64,000 bases of DNA from Haplomitrium mnioides. Taxonomy: Eukaryota > Marchantiophyta > Haplomitriopsida > Calobryales. Both the position numbers and the translations under genes were made by a program. Below, in pieces: positions 37,475 to 50,226 of this stretch (position 1 is the stretch's first letter; every line of letters starts with the position of its first letter). The stretch spans positions 1 to 64,000 of the forward strand of contig JBNGIS010002877.1 in NCBI GenBank assembly GCA_049999725.1, read 5' to 3'. The notes under the pieces are model-generated. The model was given only the letters and a program-made list of their open reading frames with translations. It was not told the DNA's origin and did not search any database.

Positions 37475-40400
37475 AAGAACTACAACTTGTCATGTTTGTA
37501 GTGCAATTTGCATTGGAGTTTCTCTCCACTTCTTAAAAAGCCTTTGTAAACATAGCACTTGTTATATTCCAACTACACATCAACGAAGAGCATTCCAACT
37601 TCTAATGTTTGTAGTACAATTCTCATTGGAATTTGTTTCCACCACTTGAAAAGCCTAAGCTAGCATGACACTTCTTATAATTAAACTAAACATCAACCAA
37701 AAAAACTACAACTTGTCGTGTTTGTAGTGCGATTCTCATCAGTATTTCTTTCCACCACTTGAAAACCTTTATTAAACATACCACTTCTTTTGTTTAAATT
37801 TAATAAGAGCAAACAAAACTACAACTTGTCATGTTTGTAGCAATTCTTATTGGCATTTATTTCCACCTTTTGGAAAACCATACTTAACATGACACTTGGT
37901 ATTCTCAATTTAAACATCAAAAAGGAAAACAACAACTTGTGATACTTGAAGTACAATTCTTATTGGCATTTTAGTCGACCACTTGAAAAGTCTTAGTTAA
38001 CATGGCATATCATCTAATTAAACTAAACCACAACCAATAAACTACAATTTGTTATGTTTGTAGTGCAATTCTCATTGGCATTTCTTTCCACCACTTGTAC
38101 CACCTTAGTACACATGGCACTTGTTATGTTCAAACTAAACATCAACAAAGAAATCTACAACTTGTGTTGTTTGTAGTGCAACTCACACTACCGTTTCTTT
38201 CCACCTCTTGGAAAGCCTCACTAAACATAGTACTTTGTATGTTAAAACTTAATAGATCAAAAACAACTACAACTTGTCATGTTTGAAGTTCAATTCTTGT
38301 TGGCATTTCTATGCACCACTTCAAAAGCCTTTGTAAACATGATACTTTATTTTTTCAAACTAAACATCAACAAAGAACACTACAGCTTGCCATGGTTGTA
38401 GTGCAATTGTTGTTGGCTATTTTTCCACCTTTTGAAAATCCTTAGTAAACATGAAATTTGATATTTTATAACTAAACATCAAAAAAGAAAAGAACAAATT
38501 GCCATGTTTGTAGTGAGATTCTCATTGGCAATTTTTCTCCACCACTCGAAAAGCCTTAGTTAACATGGCAATTCTTGCGTTTATACTTAACATCAACAAA
38601 GAACACTACAACTTGTCTTGTTTGTAGTGTGATTCTCAATGGCATTTCTTTCCACCACTTGAAAAGCCTTAGCAAACATGGCACTTCTAATGTTTAAAGT
38701 AAACAACAACCAAAGAAACTACAACTTGTCATGTTTGTAGTGCAATTAGTATTCGAATTTCTCTCCACAACTTGAAAAGCCTTTGTAGACATGGTACTTG
38801 TTATATTCCAACTACACATTAACAAAGAACATTCCAATTTGTCATGTTTGTAATGCAATTCTGATTGGATTTGTGTCCACCACTTGGAAAGCAAGTAAGC
38901 ATGGCACTTCTTATAATTAAACTAAACTTCAAGAAACAAAATCTACAACTTTTGATGTTTGTAGTGGATTTCTCAAATGCATTTGTTTTCACCACTTGAA
39001 AAGCCTTAGTAAACATGGAACTTCTTATGTTTAAAGTAAACAACAAAAAAAAACTAAAACTTGTCATGTTTGTAGTGCAATTTTCATTGACATTTCCTCC
39101 CACCACTTGAAAAGGCTAAATACACATAGCACTTCTTATGTTCAAACTAAACATCAACAACAAACACCACAACTTGTCATGTTTGTAGTGCAATTCTCAA
39201 TGGCATTTCTTTCTACTACTTCAAAATCCTTGTTAAATATAGCACTTCTTTTGCTTAAATTTAACAAGAGCAAACAAAACTACAACTTGCCATGCTTGTA
39301 GTTCATCTCTCATTGGCATTTGTGTCAACCTTTTCAAAAGCCATAGTGAACATGGTATCTCTTTTGATCAAACTAAACATAAACAAAGAACACTACAACT
39401 TGTCATGTTTGTATCACAATTTATTTGTCATTTACGCCCACCACTTGAATAGCCTTAGTTAACATGGCACTTCTTTTAATTAAACTAAACAACAACAACA
39501 AAGAAAACTATAATTTATTATGTTTGTAGTGCAATTCTTATTAGCATTTCTTTCTACCACTTAAACTGCCTTAGTACACATGGCACTTCTTATGTTAAAA
39601 CTAAACATCAACAAAGAAACCTACAACTTGTGATGTTTGTAGTGCAACTCTGATCAGCAATTCTTCCCACTACTTGAAACGCCTTACTAAACATGGCACT
39701 TCTTATACTTTAACTTTTCATGAGCAAACAAAACTACAATTTGTCATGTTTGAAGTTCAATTCACATTGGCATTTCTCTCCACCATTACAAAAGCCTTAG
39801 TAAACATAGTGCTTCTTTTTTTCAAACTAAACATGAACAAAGATCACTGCAACTTGTCATGTTTGTAGTCCAATTGTTTTTGGCATTTCTTTCGACCTCT
39901 TGAAAAGCCTTAGTAAACCTGACAATTGACATGTTTAAAGTAAACATAATAAAAAAAAACAACTACTTGCCATGTTTCTAGTCTGATTGTCATTGGCATT
40001 TTCTTCTACCACTTGAAAAGCCTTACTAAACATGGCAATTCTTGTGTTTATGTTAACCATCAACAAAGAACACTACAATTTGTCTTGTTTGTTGTGCAAT
40101 TCTTAATGGCATTTTTTTCCACCACTTGAAAAGCCTTAGTAAACATGGCACTTCTAATGTTTTAAATAAACAATAACAAAGAAAACTACAACTTGTCATG
40201 TTTGTAGTGCCATTCTCATTGGCATTACCTCCCACTTCTTGAAATACCTAAATACACTCAACACTTCTTATGTTCAAACTAAACATCAACAAAGATCACT
40301 ACATCTTGTCATGTTTTTGGTGCAATTTTCATTGGCATTTCTTTCCACAACTTGGGAAGCCGCAGTCAACATGACATTTCTTATGTTTAAAGTAAACAAC

Positions 40401-43400
40401 AACAAATAAAACTACAACTTGTGATGTTTGTAGTGCCATTCTCATTGCCATTTCTTCCCACCACTTGAAAAGCTTGAATACACATGGCACATCTTATGTT
40501 CAAACTAAACATCAACAACTAACACAAAAACTTGTCATGTTTGTTGTTGCAATTCTCATTGGCATTTCTTTCCACCACTTGAAAACCCTTAGTAAACATA
40601 GAACTTATTTTGTTTAAATTTATCAAGAGCAAAAAAAAACCACAACTTGTCATGTTTGTAGTTCTTTTCTCATTAGCATTTTTGTCCACCTTTTGAAAAG
40701 CCATAGTAAACATGGTGTTTCTTTGTTCAAACTAAACATCAACAAAGAACACTACAACTTATCATGTTTGTAAGGCAATTCTTTTTGGCATTTCTTTCCA
40801 CCTCTTGAAAAACCATACTTTTCATAACATAGTCTTGATATTCTCAATTTAAACATCAAAAAAGAAAACAAGAACTTGTGATATTTGTAGTGCAATTCTT
40901 TTTGGCATTTCAGTCGTCCACTTGAAAAGCCTAAGTTTACATAGCATATATTTTAATTAAAGTAAACAACAACAAAGAAAACTACAATTTGTCATGTTCG
41001 TAGTGCAATTCTCATTGGCATTTCTTTCCACCAATTGAATTGTTTAAGTATACATGGCACTTCTTATCTTCAAACTAAACATCAACGAAGAAATCTACAA
41101 CTTGTAATGTTTGTAGTGCAACTCTCATTGGGATTCCTTTCCACCACTTGGAAAGCCTCACTAAACATAGCACTTTTTCTGTTGAAACTAAACATGAGCA
41201 AATAAATCACGTGTCATGTTTGAAGTTCAATTCTTATTGGCATTTTTTTCCACCACTTCAAAAGCCTTAGTAAACATGGTACTTCATGTTTTCAAACTAA
41301 ACATCAACAAACAACACTACAGTTTGTCATGTTTGTAGTGCAATTGTTATTGGGTTTTTTTTTCCACCTCTTGAAAATGCCTAGTAAACATGACAATTGA
41401 TATGTTTAAACTAAACATCAAAAAAGAAAACAACAACTTGCCATATTTCTAGCAAGATTCTCATTGGCATTTTTTCCATCACTTGAAAAGCCTTAGTAAT
41501 CATGGCAGTTCTTGTGTTTATACTAAACATCAACAAATAACACTACAATGTTTCTTGTTTGTAGTGTGATGATTCTCAAAGGTATTGGTTTCCACCACTT
41601 GAAAAGCCTTAACAAACATGGCACAACTTATGTTTGAAGTAGACAACAACAAATAAAACTACAACTTGTCATGTTTGTAGTGCAATTTGCATTGAAATTT
41701 CTTTCCACAACATGAAAAGCCTTTGTAAACATAGTACTTGTTATGTTCCAACTGCATATCATCAAAGAACATACCAACTTGTCATGTTTGTAGTGCAGTT
41801 GTCATTGGAATTTCTTTTCACCACTTGAAAAGCCTAAGTTAGCATGACACTTCTCATAATTAAACTCAAAATTTCAACAAAAAAAACTACAACTTGTCAA
41901 GTTTGTAGTGCAATTCTCAAAGGGGTTTGTTTTCGCCACTTGAAAAGCCTTAGAAGACATAGAACTTCTTATGTTTCAAGTAAACCACAACAACAAAAAA
42001 AACTACAACTTGTCTTATTTTTAGTGCATTTATTATTGGCATTTCTTCTCACCACTTGAAAATCCTAATTACACATGGCACTTTTTATATTCAAACTACA
42101 CGTCATTAACTAACACTACAACTTGTCATGTTTGTAGTGCAATTCTCATTGGCTTTTCTTTCCACCACTTGAAAATCTTATTAAACATAGCACTTCTTTT
42201 GTTTAAATTTAACATGAGCAAACAAAACTACAACTTGTCATGCTTGTAGTTCGATTCTCATTGGCATATGTGGTTACCATTTCAAAAGCCATAGTGAACA
42301 TGGTACTTCTTTTAATCAAACTAAACATAAATAAAGAACACTACACCTTGTCATGTTCGTATCACAATTCTTATTGGGATTTCTTTGCACCTCTAAAAAA
42401 CCTTACTTAACATGACACTTGATATTCTCAATTTAGACATCAAAAAACAAAACAACAATTTGTGATGTTTGAAGTGCAATTCTTATTGGCATGTCTGCCC
42501 ACCACTTGAAAAGCCTTACTTAACATGGCACTTCTTTTAATCAAAATAAAAAACAACAAAGAAAACTACAATTTTTCATGTTTGTAGTACAATTCTCATT
42601 GGCATTTCTTTCCACCACTTTCAAAACCTAAATACACACAACACTCCTTTTGTTCAAACTAAACATCAACAAAGAATACTACATATTGTCTTGTTTGTTG
42701 TGCAATTTTCATTGGCATTTCTTTTCACTACTTAAAAAGCCTTAGTAAACATGGCACTTCTTATGTTAAAAGTTAACAACAACAAACAAAACTACAACTT
42801 GTCATGTTTGTAGTGCAATTCTCAATGGCATTTCTTCCCACCACTTGAGAAGCCTTTATACACATGGCACTTCTTATGTTCAAACTAAACATCAACAACT
42901 AGCACTACAACTTGTCATGTTTGTTGTGTGACTCTCATTGGCATTTCTTTCACCAATAGAAAAGCCTTAGTAAACATGGCCTTTCTTTTGTTTAATCTCA
43001 ACATGAGCAAAAACAACTACAACTTGTCATGCTTGTAGTTTAATTTTCACTAATATTTCTCTCCACTATTTCAAAAGCCATTGTATACATGGTACTTCTT
43101 TTCATCAAACTAAACATCAACAAAGAACACTACAACTTGTCATGTTTGTAGCACAATTCTTGTTGCCATTTTTTTTCCACGTCTCAAAAAACCTTACTAA
43201 ACATGACACTTGATGTTCTCAATTTAAATATCAAAAAAGAAAACAACAACTTGTGATGTGTGAAGTGCAATTGTTATTGGCATTTAGCTCGACCACTTGA
43301 AAACCCTTAATTAACATGAACTTCTTTTAATTAAACTAAATAGCAACAAAAAAAACTACAATTTGTCATGTTTGTAGTGCAATTCTCTTTGGCATTTCTA

Positions 43401-45226
43401 TCCACTACTGGAACTGCCTTAGTACACATGGAACTTCTTTTGTTTAAACTAAACAACAAAAAAGAAATCTACAACTTGTGATATTTGAAGTGCAATTCTT
43501 GTTGGCATTTCTTTTCACCACTTGAAAAGCCTTGATAAACATGGCACTTCTTATATTTAAAGTAAACAACAACAAAAAAACTACAACTTGTCATGTTTGT
43601 AGAGCAACTCTTGTTGGCATTTCCTCCCATCCATTGAAAAGCCTAAATACACATGCAAATTCTAATGTTCAAATTAAACATTAGCAACCAACACTACAAT
43701 TTGTCATGTTTGTAGTCCAATTCTCATTGGCATTTCTTTCCACCACTTGAAAGGCCTTAGCAAACATGGCACTTCTATTGTTTAAACTTGACATAAGGAA
43801 ACAAAACTACAACTTGTCATGCTTGTAGTTTATTTCTCATTGGCATTTTTGTCCACCTTTTCAAAAGCTATAGTAAATATGGTACCTCTTTTGTTCAAAA
43901 TAAACATCAACAAAGAATATTACAACTTGTCATGTTTGTAGTGCAATTCCTTTTGGCATTTTTTTCCACCTGTGCAAAAACCTTACTTAACATAACACTT
44001 GATATTTTCAATTTAAACACCAAAAAAGAAAACAACAACTTGGGGTTTTTGTAGTGCAATTCTTATTGGCATTTTTGTTCACCACTTGAAAAGCTTTGGT
44101 TAATATGGCACTTCTTTTAATTAAACTAAACAACAACAAAGAAAACTAGAATTTTTCATGTTTGTAGTGTAGTTCTTATTGCCTTTCTGTCCACCTCTTC
44201 AAGCGCCTTAGTATACATGGCACTTCTTAAGTTCAAACTAAACATCAAAAAAGAAATCCACATATTGTGATGCTTGTAGTGTAACTCTCATGAGCATTTC
44301 TTCCCAACACTTGAAATGCCTCACTAAACATGGCACTTCTTTTGTTCAAACTTAACATGACCAAACAAAACTACAACTTGTCATGTTAGAAGTTCAATTC
44401 TCATTAGCATTTCTGTCCACCATTTCAAAAACCTTAGTAAACATGGTGCTTTTTTTCAAACTTAACATCAACAAAGAACACTACAGCTTGTTGTGTTTGT
44501 AGTACAATTGTTTTTGGTATTTCTTTCCACCTCTTGAAAAGCCTTAGTAAACATGACAAGTGATATATTTAAATCAAAAATCAAAAAAGAAAACAACTAC
44601 TTGTCATGTTTTTAGTGTGATTCTCATTGGCATTTTTTTCTACCACTTGAAAAGCCTTAGTAAACATGAAAATTCTTGTGTTTATACCAACCATCAACAA
44701 AAACCATTACAACTTGTCATGTTTGTAGTGCAATTCTCAATTGCATTTCTTTCCACCACTTGAAAAGCCTTGGTAAACATGGCACTCCTTATGTTTAAAG
44801 TAAATTACAACAACTAAAACTACAACTTTTCATGTTTGAAGTGTAATGCTCATTGGAATTTCTTTCCACCAATTGAAAAGCTTTAGTAAACATAGCACTT
44901 TTTACATTCAAACCAAACATCAACAAAGAACATTCCAACTTGTCATATTTGTAGTGCAATTCTAATTGGCATTTGTGTCAACCTTTTGAAAAGTCCTAGT
45001 TAGCATGACACTTCTTTTAATTAAACTAAACATCAACGAGAAGAAGTACAACTTGTTATGTTTATAGTGCATTTCTCAAAGGCATTTTTTTTGCCACTTA
45101 AAAAACCCTAGTAGACATGGTACTTCTTGTGTTTGAAGTAAACAACAATAGAGAAAATTACAACTTGTCATGTTTGTTGTGCAATTCTCATTGGCATTTC
45201 GTCCCACCACTTGAAAAGCCTAAATA
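37475..45226. repeat. 113-bp satellite array, block B (about 69 monomers), 7-mer domain
   Basis: Same unit and orientation as block A. The GATATTCTCAA-type monomer is at 37,898, 40,837, 42,421, 43,212 and 44,001. The steps are 2,939, 1,584, 791 and 789 bp, which are 26, 14, 7 and 7 units. The seven monomer types follow one order between 42.4 and 44.8 kb. The block ends at CCTAAATA, where element 2 entered a monomer that resumes at 51,138. Confidence 0.95.
45222..45226. other. Target-site duplication of element 2, left copy
   Basis: AAATA occurs here and again at 51,138-51,142. Removing element 2 and one copy restores a normal monomer reading AAAAGCCTAAATACACATGG. This defines the exact ends of the element. 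Confidence 0.95.
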
Positions 45227-45490
45227 TGTTGAAGTAGAAGGATTATTAAATCTATGAAACATGAATCAACATACAAGATAGAAAGCAAAATATACTTCTC
45301 CACTTCTTTTCTCTCTCAATATATGAATGCATGAATCAATGAATCAATGTAAAATAGTGTTTGTAGAACAGAAAGGTAGATGTGCTAAAACCTCAAGATT
45401 AGTACTAATTATAATCCTAGTTATGCACTAATCATAGGTTAATAACTAATCATAGATTAGTCCAATTATGTTACTAGATATAGTATAACA
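45227..45490 (-). repeat. 3' LTR of element 2
   Basis: On the plus strand this reads from TGTTGAAGTAGAAGG to TAGTATAACA; on the element strand it starts TGTTATACTATATC and ends CTTCAACA. The middle third is poorly alignable with the other LTR (small indels around GAATCAATGAATC). Confidence 0.95.
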
Positions 45491-45503
45491 CTTCTACTTG
45501 GTT
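45491..45503 (-). promoter_or_regulatory. Polypurine tract of element 2 (degenerate)
   Basis: On the element strand this is CCAAGTAGAAG next to the LTR, the counterpart of CCAAGGGGAG in element 1. Two changes interrupt the G run, so priming would be weak. Confidence 0.7.
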
Positions 45504-45880
45504 ATTACATGGGGATTGTTGTAACCACACGTAAGATAAAGGCAAAAACCTATGATAAAATATCGCCAACACTACTAAAAAAATCCATATGAAGTATACA
45601 GATGTTGCCTCATTAAAACACTATCATAATCCTGCGAGGGAAAGAGTACAACCACCATTTATAAATGGATATATATGTCATAAAGTGACTGAATATAAAG
45701 AAGAAATAATTAGAAGAAAGTTGGATGTAGGCCAAATAGATAACCAAAGAATGATCATATGATGCCTCAAAAAAAGAACCATGAGGAGAATACATAACAA
45801 AGATATATCAAAGACAAGAATGATGATATCAACCATATAATGAAATAATAGTCGATGAAGTCATAATAATAATGTCGGTA
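45504..45880 (-). other. 3' non-coding region of element 2
   Basis: It contains the conserved block at about 45,601-45,660 (element strand GTTTTAATGAGGCAACATC), as in element 1. A 60-codon frame on the minus strand (45,613-45,795) overlaps this block and is not considered a gene. The rest is AT-rich and carries no other signal I recognise. Confidence 0.65.
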
Positions 45881-46740
45881 ATCTTAGTAGACCAAGAGAA
45901 TGACAAAAATGCTGGTGCAGTGCCAGAGGTATAGCCTTCGTAAAAATATCAGCAATGTTCTCTTTTCCAGAGACAACCTGCACAGAAATAGTGTCGCTTT
46001 GCTACTCATGGATGAAGAAAAACTTAGGTGCAATGGGTTTAATTCAGTCTCCTTTAATAAAACCCTATGAGACTTGTTGTACACATGCCAAGTTATCTTC
46101 ATAAATAATAGTCAGGTCATATATACAAGGTAAGCCACAATGTAAATAAATATGATCAAGCATCCTTCGTATGTGTATGCACTCCATACTGGCTACATAC
46201 GAAGCTATAATCTTTATATGGTGGAGGATATACAAGTCAAAGTTTTCTTTGTACTTTTCCATGATATAGCTATAGAGCCATATAGGAATACATAACTGGT
46301 TTGGGACTTAGCACCATTAAGATCCAAAAAATGTCTTGCATCCGCATAGCCGGTAAGAATTTGATCAGTAGTACTTGGGAAAAATAGTCCCATATCAATT
46401 ACGCCTTGTAAATATCTCAAAATATACTTGATACCATTCCAATGCCGTATAGAAGGTTGTGAACTATGTCTTGCAAGCAAGTTCACAGCAAAGAAAGTAT
46501 CAGGGCATGTTTGACTAGCAAGATGCATAAGAGCTCCTATAGCAAAGAGATATGGTTTCTCATATCTGAGGATTGGCTCTATGTCTTTCCAATTGCGGAA
46601 AATGTCTTTTTCTCTATCCACTGTTCTTATCTCTATAGGTGATGTTACAGGATGAGATTTATCCATATTAAATTTTTTAGGATTTTGTTAGTGTAAGTAC
46701 TGTGATGCATCAATATGCCATCATCTAGGTACTCAAATTG
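45881..46740 (-). pseudogene. RNase H domain of element 2 (disrupted)
   Basis: The open piece 46,214-46,666 has MDKSHPVTSPIEIRT, YLFAIGALMHLASQT, NLLARHSSQ, RHWNGIK and GYADAR with the catalytic Asp. It continues to YVFLYGSIAISWKS and breaks near the NHAE box by frameshift. The next piece, 46,065-46,262, carries YEDNLACVQ. A further piece, 45,884-46,064, gives GKENIADIFTKAIP near its end. All parts are in the order seen in element 1. Confidence 0.88.
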
Positions 46741-47580
46741 TAATACTAAACAATACTTGGTTTACCAATATTCTTCATATAAAAAATTTTCTTAAGCATA
46801 GAAATAGTCTACTCAAGCAAGGATTGGTGATCGAATAGGTTTATAATATCAACACATAATGCGACAATTATGAACTCTTTGTCAACATTCTTGATGAGTA
46901 AACTTAGTGCAATGTCATCAAAGTGAAAACCCATGGCTATCATCTCCTCATGAAATCTATGATATCATATTTGACCACTCTACTTAAGTCCATAAATAGA
47001 TGGAAGGATCTGGACTACATATCCATCCTTGACAAGAGGCATAGATTGATGCATAGGGGGGACAATAGGGTTTTTCTCCGTAGACCGCATCTCATTACTA
47101 TAGGCCCTAACCCAATACTACCATCACTGGGTTTAATTATGGTCGATGGTAAAGAGGTAGATGAGTCACTAGATGGTTTTTGCTTAGTGACATTCTCCCT
47201 CTGAATATGATAGATATTCCTTGCTATAAGCTATGGGAAAGCTTTTATATAGATTTGGGTATCTAATAGCCCGTATAAGTATGTTGTCACAACATCCATA
47301 TGATGTGTAATGAGCTCATGTCCTAGGGAAAAGCCTACTAAGAACCGATATGTGATAACATCCATAACTAGAGCATTTGTGAAATCAAAGTCTCTCACAA
47401 GTATTTGTGTAGAGCCTTTGGCTACTAAGCATACCTTGTATCTAACAATTTTGCCTTTCTCATTTCGCTTTTTCACAAAGATCCATCTATATTCAATTAA
47501 TGAGCATAAGAGAGAACAAGAACTAAAGGTCCAAATACCTTCCTCTGTATCATGAAATCAAGTTCTCAATCCATTACCTT
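46741..47580 (-). pseudogene. Reverse transcriptase of element 2 (catalytic site lost)
   Basis: The first part (47,231-47,476) reads MKKRNEKGKIVRYK, CLVAKGSTQ and HHMDVVTTYLYG with the first Asp kept. The YxDD box is CVDI at 46,845-46,856, so the second Asp of the pair is gone. Between the two parts lies the same extra segment as in element 1: ARNIYHIQRENV, then SLPSTIIKP, DGSIGLGP and MHQSMPLVKDGY. Stops occur in SIYGLK-stop-SGQI. This RT cannot be active. Confidence 0.88.
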
Positions 47581-48060
47581 TTTCCACTCTATCCAATCAA
47601 AACTATACATAGCTTCTTTGACAGACCTAGAATCAAGTGGTGTATCGGATTAGTCTGTGAAACTAGGAATGCAAAATGGTCATCTACATCTACACTCTCT
47701 CTTTGCCATATAACCTTTGTATCCATGTAGCGGATCGAGATCACTTGATAATCATGGCACTCCATTAGGGAAATAGTCGGTTGAGATAGTAATGGTGTAA
47801 ATGATGATGGTATTGGCACATCAGCTGAGAAAGTAGTTCTCTTTGTCGAAGCTTTTTGTCGAGGTTGAGAGTCTTTTGAGTCAAGAGAACGTCCTCTCTT
47901 TTGCCTTGGTACTTTATCAGCTATTGGTTTAGAAATATCCTGAATTCTTACAGGAATATTCACCGCAGGAATGTGTGATCTTATTATCTTTCCAATTTCA
48001 TTAAATGAATCTAGCAATTATTTGATGATTTTAGCACAGTGAAAAAGTCTCTTGACTTCA
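47581..48060 (-). pseudogene. Integrase-RT linker of element 2
   Basis: This 142-codon open segment (47,589-48,017) includes MLDSFNEIGKIIRSHIPAV, VPRQKRGRSLDS and RTTFSADVPIPSS. It is basic and low in complexity, like the spacer between integrase and RT in copia polyproteins. The counterpart in element 1 lies at 34,671-35,230. Confidence 0.7.
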
Positions 48061-49070
48061 TCCTCACCATACCTTGTTCTTTAATCCATCCATATAGTGG
48101 ATATGTTCTCCCATTGGAGTTTTTTCGATAATGAAGAAATTTTATCTTCAAAAAAGGATGGAAATATATCTTTATAGAAATGGAAATCAGCTAATCTAGC
48201 TTGAAAAACATCAGGAGTATATTGCTCTAGATAAAGTAAAATAAAAGGGGAGTCATTACCTACATAGATGTCGTTTTGTCTTTGAGTTCCCATCTTAGTC
48301 CTTTTTGGTCCTATAATTGAAACTAAGACTTGACAACCAAAAACTCTTAAATGGGATAAATCTGGTATATTACCATAGGCAAGTTGGTGAGGTGATAATG
48401 CATTGAATGTTGATGGCCTATATTTTTAAAGTGATGTAGCGTGGAATACTTCATGGCCCTATGCAGAAACTGGTAAATTGGTCTACACTAACATGGGTCT
48501 AGCAATCGTTTGAATGCTACAAATTACTCTTTTGGCTATTCCATTTTGAAAATGGACATGCACGACAGAGTATTGGATATCTATACCCATAGTTATGCAA
48601 AAATCATCAAATGTTTTTGATGTAAACTCTCCCTCATTGTCAACTTGTAGGACTTTTATTGGACTTTCTAGAAATTGAACTTTCAATTTCAGAGTATGTG
48701 CCAATATCCTCAGGAAGACTAAATTACGGGTTAAGAGCAATGATAATTGTGACCATTTAGTTGAAGCGCAGATTATCATCAGGAAGTACCGAAAGGGTCA
48801 ATTGGGTGGCTCGATAGGACCACATACATCTGCATGTATCCTCTTAAGGAATTTTGGAATTTCCAAAATTGTCTTAGAGATTGTTGGTTGTAAGGCTAGT
48901 TTCCTTTGAGAACAATCTATGCATGGTCTTCGATCATAGATGGCTTTATGCTTAATAGAATAGATCGGGTCACTTTCTGAATGTTTTGGAACATTGTGGT
49001 GCCCAAATGTCCTAAGTGATTATGCTATAGTATGGTATGACTGATTGTTTTGTGCATGAGTATAAAATTT
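48061..49070 (-). pseudogene. Integrase of element 2 (active-site residues lost)
   Basis: The zinc-binding CIDCSQRK lies near 48,900. The core starts FLMIICASTKWS, in which the usual Asp is Cys (TGC; plus-strand 48,768-48,770). The second Asp is in LQVDNEGEFTSKTF (48,639-48,641). The expected Glu, 35 residues on, is Lys in NGIAKRV (48,531-48,533). The C-terminal portion follows at 48,081-48,293 (GTQRQNDIYVGNDS, then DIFPSFFEDK). Two of three catalytic residues are therefore missing. Stops separate the pieces. Confidence 0.9.
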
Positions 49071-49865
49071 TTATATTTGTGTGATATAAAAACCAAGAGG
49101 GTATGCAAATAAAGTTTCTTTTATTACAGATCTTTCAGAAGCATGCTTTAACAAATGCAACACTTCTTGGTTTTTACAAGTGCTAGTATGAATGTGGAAA
49201 CCATTGTCTCGTATATCTCTGAAACTATTCAGGTTTCTTGTTGCACTTGGAGCATAAATAGCTGATCTGATATTTATAACAGTTCCTTGTGGCAATATTA
49301 TAATGGCTGGTCCTGTGCCTTCTTCAATTTGATTATTGCCCATTATAGTAGTCACCTTTTGATGTGAGGGCGTAAGCTTGGTAAAATAGAACCTGCATTT
49401 TAGAATAGTATGAGTACTGCCACTGTCTATTATAAAGGTATGAATATCATCAAGAGGTAGTGTAGAATTTGTACACTGAATCATATATGTCTTAGGTGTA
49501 TTCAGATCCTCTTCCTTATCAATATAGTCACTAAGTGTATCGGTCTGTTCCATAAAGACACCATGATTCTCAGTTGCAGCATTCTGGATTTTGTCCTTTG
49601 CACACAATGCTACCAGGTGAGTTGGGATTCTGCAAACTTTATTTGTATGCTCTATTGTCCCAAATCTGCTGCAAACCACTGGTCCTCTTGAATTACTTGA
49701 GGATGGCTGATTTCTGTCATTATATGAAGACCTACCACCTCTTTTTTCTCTTTCATAAAATCTTGAAAAGTTGCTCCTACCCCTACCTCTCCCCTTGAAC
49801 TGCTGATTCTTGCCAATTAAAGGTGCTTTATATAACCCTTTGAGAGTTATGTCTAAAGGAACCAA
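49071..49865 (-). pseudogene. Gag C-terminus with zinc knuckle, and protease, of element 2
   Basis: This is a 264-codon open segment of the polyprotein. Residues 23-46 are rich in Arg and Gly, as expected before the knuckle. Residues 65-78 are the zinc knuckle with C65, F68 in place of Cys, H73 and C78. Residues 145-152 are the protease site IIDSGSTH, with D147, S148 and G149 intact. Residues beyond 180 match the protease C-terminal region and the start of the pre-integrase segment. The zinc-binding HHCC motif of integrase follows in a broken frame. Confidence 0.9.
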
Positions 49866-50226
49866 ATCTGGCCCTTGTTCTAGACATAAAATTGTTTTAT
49901 GTTGACTTGGAATAATGTGTTTTAGGTGCTGGGGTTTGAGGTAGGGTAGGTAGGGGTCTCACTTTTGAATTCTTCATCAATAAATCCCAATGTTTCTATG
50001 CTAACAGTAGACAAGCTATGAGTTCAGAATATGTAGCAAAGTTCATGTTTCTGTACTAAGCAGACATAATCATGTTTTGATGTATGGAATGTGGATAAAG
50101 TCTTTTCAATCTGTTCCTCTTAGGGTGTCCACACAATGTTAATTGAGATGTTATTTTGAACATCTCATTGTTATATTTAGAGATAGAGGAAAACTCTTGA
50201 ACTCTTAAATTAACCCAATCATGCTT
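49866..50226 (-). pseudogene. Gag central region of element 2 (truncated, with stops)
   Basis: On the minus strand this starts KHDWVNLRVQEFSSISKYN and continues EMFKITSQLTLCGHP, the middle of copia Gag. Then come a frameshift, RNMNFATYSELIACLLLA, a stop, and LLMKNS. The N-terminal part found in element 1 (31,890-32,170) has no counterpart: DNA before 50,226 is leader-like. A deletion has joined leader to mid-gag. Confidence 0.82.

Noticed and set aside
46923-47555. Plus-strand frames inside element 2 (46,923-47,204 and 47,310-47,555)
   Set aside because: They are antisense shadows of the RT coding region on the minus strand.
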